Below, one piece after another: positions 6,494 to 9,263 of a DNA stretch of 9,263 nucleotides; the first letter of the stretch is position 1; the number at the start of each line of letters is the position of its first letter. The stretch lies in NCBI GenBank assembly GCA_903868295.1, contig CAIPUQ010000249.1, forward strand, positions 1 through 9,263. The letters are read 5' to 3'. The stretch is from an uncultured Roseiflexaceae bacterium (GTDB lineage Bacteria > Chloroflexota > Chloroflexia > Chloroflexales > Roseiflexaceae). A program made the position numbers and the translations under genes. The notes under the pieces were generated by a model, which did no database searches, was not told the origin of the DNA, and saw only the letters and a program-made list of their open reading frames with translations.

Positions 6494-9263
6494 TCACCGT
6501 CGGAACAGCACCCCGTCCGGCACATGCGTCTGCTGGTACGAGTCCCGGCCCCAGGCATACATCTGGCCGGATTCGGCGACGACGACGGTATGCAGGGTGC
6601 CGCAGGCGACGGCGATAATGCGCGGCAGGGTACGCGGGAGGGTGCACTGGCCGTAGTCGTCGTTGCCAAAGAACTCGAGTTGGCCGTTGGCGCGTAGGAC
6701 CACGCCATGCTCGCCGCCGAGGCTGATGGCGACGACATCGCGCAGTTGTGTCACGTTTTGTGCGCGGACGGCAAGCTCCCCCCAGACGACGACTGTGCCG
6801 TCGCTTTTGAGGGCCGCTGACGACTGGCCGCCTGCAGCAACGGCGATGACATCGGTCAAGGCCGCTGGGACGACGATTTGACTGGCGCTATTGTTGCCCC
6901 AGGCACGTACGCTGCCGTCGGCCAGCAGGACCACCGAGTGGCGCATCCCAGCGGCAACGGCGAGCCCCGGCACGCGTACGTCGGGGACCGAGCATTGGCC
7001 TTCGTCGTTGTTGCCCCACGCCAAGATCCGCCCATCGTCCCCGACTGCCAGCGAATGCACCATGCCCGCCGCCACACCGACTGCGCGGAACTTGTTCACC
7101 GTCGCAAAAACCGTCTGACCATGATTGCTGCGCCCCCATGCGTGGATCCGTCCGTCGGCGTCATACCCAAGTGCATGCCACCCGCCGGCAGCTACCGCCA
7201 ACAACGGCTGGGCTGGTGCAGCCCGTTGGCCGTAGGTATTGTCGCCCCAGCTCAGTGTCTGCCCATCGGCGGTAATGCCGACGGTGTGTTCATACCCGGC
7301 AGCGATGCTCGGCGTGGCACGCTGTGCCAATTGCTGCAGGGCGAGTCCGCGGTCGGTGCCGCGTATGCCTGCTCCGATGCGCAGGGCATGCGCACTCTGG
7401 AACGCCACGCTCCGGGTTGTGTTTGGACCGACCAGCGTCACACTGTCGTCGGCACAGACGACCACTGCAGCGTCTGTCGCTCCTACTACTGCCGGTGCGT
7501 CCGCGCGGAACGCAGGAGTGGTTGCGTGGGGCGACACGACGTGGACGATCCCGACGGCATCCACCGCCACAATGGTCTGTTTGCCGGCCGCGATGTGACA
7601 AATCGGGGGCAGTTGGCGTACTGCTGCGCGGGCCGCTCCGGCGTTTTTGCCCCAGCACAAGACATCGCCCTGTGCGGTCAATGCGATGCTCACCCCGTCG
7701 TGGGCAGCAATTGCCGCCACGCCACTGACCCCGCGGGCGTCGAGCAGGGCATCGCGGTCGAGCAGCCCCCATTCGGTGACCGTCCCATCGGCACAGAGCG
7801 CCATGGCATGGGTGGTTCCAGCCGCAATTTGTATCACGGTGCCCAGGCTGGGGGGTATTTGGCATTGCAACGACTGGTCGTCGCCCCATGCAACGATATG
7901 CCCATCGCGTTGGAGCGCCAACGAAAACGCCCCACCGGCTGCAATGGCAACCACATCGTGGAGGCCAGCGGGCACATTGGTTTGGCCCAGACCGTTCATC
8001 CCCCACGCGACCACTGTGCCGTCGTAGCGCAATGCGAGCGTGTGTTGCTGGCCCGCAGCGACCGCAACGACCCCGCCGAGGCCTGGCGGGACCTGGAGTG
8101 CAGTGATGGCTGGTTCGCTGTGCGACCAGACTGTCCCGTCGCCGCGCACCGCCACAATATGCTGTGCGCCACAGGCGAGCGTGCTGGCAGTCCGGATGAC
8201 GATGGGTGCGCGTACAACGGGGGTGGCGGTGCCATCCGGCGCATCGGACGGGCGCGCAGGAGCGATCGGGTCTGGGCGACCCGTCATGATGGGGATTGCA
8301 TCCGCACCGTGACCAAAGGGGCGGGTCGTGCCGCTACCGGATTCGACCGGCACTCGGGTTGCTTCACCCGCCTGGAGCGGCGTGCTCCACATCGAACGCC
8401 CGGCCATGCCACTGTCTGCTGGCGGAGGAGGTGCCCCCGCAGGCGGTAGGTTGTCATCGAGTGGTGCGAGGAACTGGGTGCGCGGGCTGGCAGTAGGTTC
8501 ACTGCCGACTTCTTTGGGTATGCGCGTTGCCTCGCCTGCTTGGAGTGGACTGCTCCACAGCGACCGTGAAGCCGCAGTGGGTGGTGCGCTCGGCTCGATA
8601 ATCGGCTCGGGCACTGGCGGCGGTTGCACTGGGGCCGTGGGCGATACCGTCGTATCAGCCGTGGGTTGCGGCTGGCGATAGGGGTCATAGGGCAAGGGGA
8701 TTGCGTTGGGGTCACTCCCCTCGACCGGGACGCGTGTTGCCTCGTTGGTCCGCAACGGAGTGCTCCACAACGAACGTGGGACCGCAGAAGCAGCCGGTAA
8801 GTTATCGTCGACCACGTCGAGTGTATCGGTGACATATGATGCGCTGTTCGCCACCGCAGCGGCGATTGCCTGGGTGTCGAGCGCCTGCGTCTCTTGCGAG
8901 CGCAATGGGGGCTGTTCGACGGGTGCCGGAGCAGGGACCTGTTCGGGTACGGGATTGGTCTGCCCGAAGAGCAGGCTTTGGCCGGGTACTTCGGCCAGCG
9001 GCACCGCAAGGGGAACACTACTCGGTACCGGTGGGATGATGGGTTGCTCGGGAACGGGCGGTACCGGGATGGGAGCACTCACCGATGATGCACGGGTCAC
9101 TGGAATGGGGTTCGAGATAGACGACATCCCCGGCAACGGGGTGCTCCACAGCGATGGTTTGATGCTTGGCGGGTCGGTGGACTCGTCTGTAGCTGGCGCC
9201 AGTGACGCGGACTCGGCACGAGGTGCAGCAGGTAGACTCGTCGATATGGGTTCTGAAGATGAC
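6494..9263 (-). CDS. RCC1-repeat protein with proline-rich, motif-bearing N-terminal region (5' end missing)
   Basis: The frame is open from the right edge to TGA at 6496-6494, so the true start lies outside the window. A TTG at 9136 can be read as a start, but it encodes the Leu of a repeated motif and is not one; residues are numbered from it. About 1-315 is rich in Pro, Ala, Ser, Thr and Val, presumably disordered, and holds the tryptophan motif repeats. From about 319 to 880 run about fourteen repeats of roughly 39 residues of the form I-A-A-G-x-x-H-S-x-A-L-x-x-D-G-x-V-x-A-W-G-x-N-x-x-G-Q-x-x-V-P. This is the bacterial RCC1/alpha-tubulin-suppressor type, which builds beta-propeller blades. 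Blades four to seven (about 434-608) have lost many consensus residues; those after 609 are better kept. RCC1 propellers generally mediate protein binding; no enzymatic domain is visible here. Whether the protein is exported cannot be judged without the N-terminus. It converges on the lipoprotein gene with an 82-nt gap. Confidence 0.92.
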   Translation of the reverse strand, partial: SSSEPISTSLPAAPRAESASLAPATDESTDPPSIKPSLWSTPLPGMSSISNPIPVTRASSVSAPIPVPPVPEQPIIPPVPSSVPLAVPLAEVPGQSLLFGQTNPVPEQVPAPAPVEQPPLRSQETQALDTQAIAAAVANSASYVTDTLDVVDDNLPAASAVPRSLWSTPLRTNEATRVPVEGSDPNAIPLPYDPYRQPQPTADTTVSPTAPVQPPPVPEPIIEPSAPPTAASRSLWSSPLQAGEATRIPKEVGSEPTASPRTQFLAPLDDNLPPAGAPPPPADSGMAGRSMWSTPLQAGEATRVPVESGSGTTRPFGHGADAIPIMTGRPDPIAPARPSDAPDGTATPVVRAPIVIRTASTLACGAQHIVAVRGDGTVWSHSEPAITALQVPPGLGGVVAVAAGQQHTLALRYDGTVVAWGMNGLGQTNVPAGLHDVVAIAAGGAFSLALQRDGHIVAWGDDQSLQCQIPPSLGTVIQIAAGTTHAMALCADGTVTEWGLLDRDALLDARGVSGVAAIAAHDGVSIALTAQGDVLCWGKNAGAARAAVRQLPPICHIAAGKQTIVAVDAVGIVHVVSPHATTPAFRADAPAVVGATDAAVVVCADDSVTLVGPNTTRSVAFQSAHALRIGAGIRGTDRGLALQQLAQRATPSIAAGYEHTVGITADGQTLSWGDNTYGQRAAPAQPLLAVAAGGWHALGYDADGRIHAWGRSNHGQTVFATVNKFRAVGVAAGMVHSLAVGDDGRILAWGNNDEGQCSVPDVRVPGLAVAAGMRHSVVLLADGSVRAWGNNSASQIVVPAALTDVIAVAAGGQSSAALKSDGTVVVWGELAVRAQNVTQLRDVVAISLGGEHGVVLRANGQLEFFGNDDYGQCTLPRTLPRIIAVACGTLHTVVVAESGQMYAWGRDSYQQTHVPDGVLFRR
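8342..9154 (-). repeat. Four copies of a tryptophan-centred motif in the RCC1 protein's disordered region
   Basis: Three full 19-residue copies lie at 8776-8720, 8566-8510 and 8398-8342, with shared pattern R-S-L/M-W-S-T/S-P-L-x-x-x-E-A-T-R-V/I-P-x-E. Copies 1 and 3, and copies 2 and 3, agree at 15 of 19 residues. A fourth, partial copy (S-L-W-S-T-P-L-P-G) lies at 9154-9128 with a diverged right half. At DNA level each contains GTGCTCCACA or a one-base variant on the + strand (8382, 8550, 8760, 9141). D-D-N-L-P occurs ahead of copies 1 and 3. Confidence 0.88.

Noticed and set aside
6878..8449. A 523-codon open frame on the + strand opposite the RCC1 gene
   Set aside because: It mirrors the periodic RCC1 coding sequence and shows no recognisable domain or start site; the - strand product has clear repeats and consensus residues.
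9134..9136. TTG as the start of the RCC1 protein
   Set aside because: The frame stays open to 9263, and this codon is the Leu of a fourth S-L-W-S-T-P-L motif copy, so the gene continues beyond the window.

Overview
The window is high-GC bacterial DNA (about 63-68% where I counted coding lines). It carries six protein-coding genes, two of them cut by the window edges. Gene content and style point to a member of the Chloroflexota, perhaps Chloroflexales or Herpetosiphon-like. The pointers are a polytopic membrane protein with the 'LR.PARW' and 'GYSG..P' motifs, an arg cluster with an interleaved Nudix gene, a bacterial RCC1-repeat protein, and short AT-rich heptanucleotide arrays. This taxonomic placement is inference from style and could not be tested.

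Left part (1-5630, + strand): the 3' portion of a large membrane protein of glycosyltransferase-C/YfhO-like type comes first. After a 49-nt gap with a perfect GC hairpin come argH (argininosuccinate lyase), a Nudix hydrolase overlapping argH by 16 nt, argF (ornithine carbamoyltransferase) and a small VOC/glyoxalase-like protein. ArgF makes citrulline from ornithine and carbamoyl phosphate. ArgH releases arginine and fumarate from argininosuccinate. The intervening step (ArgG) is not in this window. The 97-nt gap between argF and the VOC gene holds two back-to-back heptanucleotide arrays whose units are near reverse complements, so the gap can fold into one long imperfect hairpin.

Middle (5631-6411): a 247-nt gap with a strong GC hairpin and then an AT-rich leader precedes a lone lipoprotein gene. 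Its GC content is only about 50%, it has a clear lipobox, and it has no family I recognise. A third period-7 array and a textbook intrinsic terminator follow it.

Right part (6494-9263, - strand): a convergently oriented gene fills the rest of the window and runs off the right edge. Its product has a long proline-rich, presumably disordered region carrying at least four copies of a tryptophan-centred motif (S-L/M-W-S-T/S-P-L). About fourteen RCC1-type repeats follow, enough for two seven-bladed beta-propellers.

No tRNA, rRNA, CRISPR array, transposase or phage gene was seen. The most unusual items are the paired heptamer arrays and the repeated tryptophan motif in front of the RCC1 propellers.
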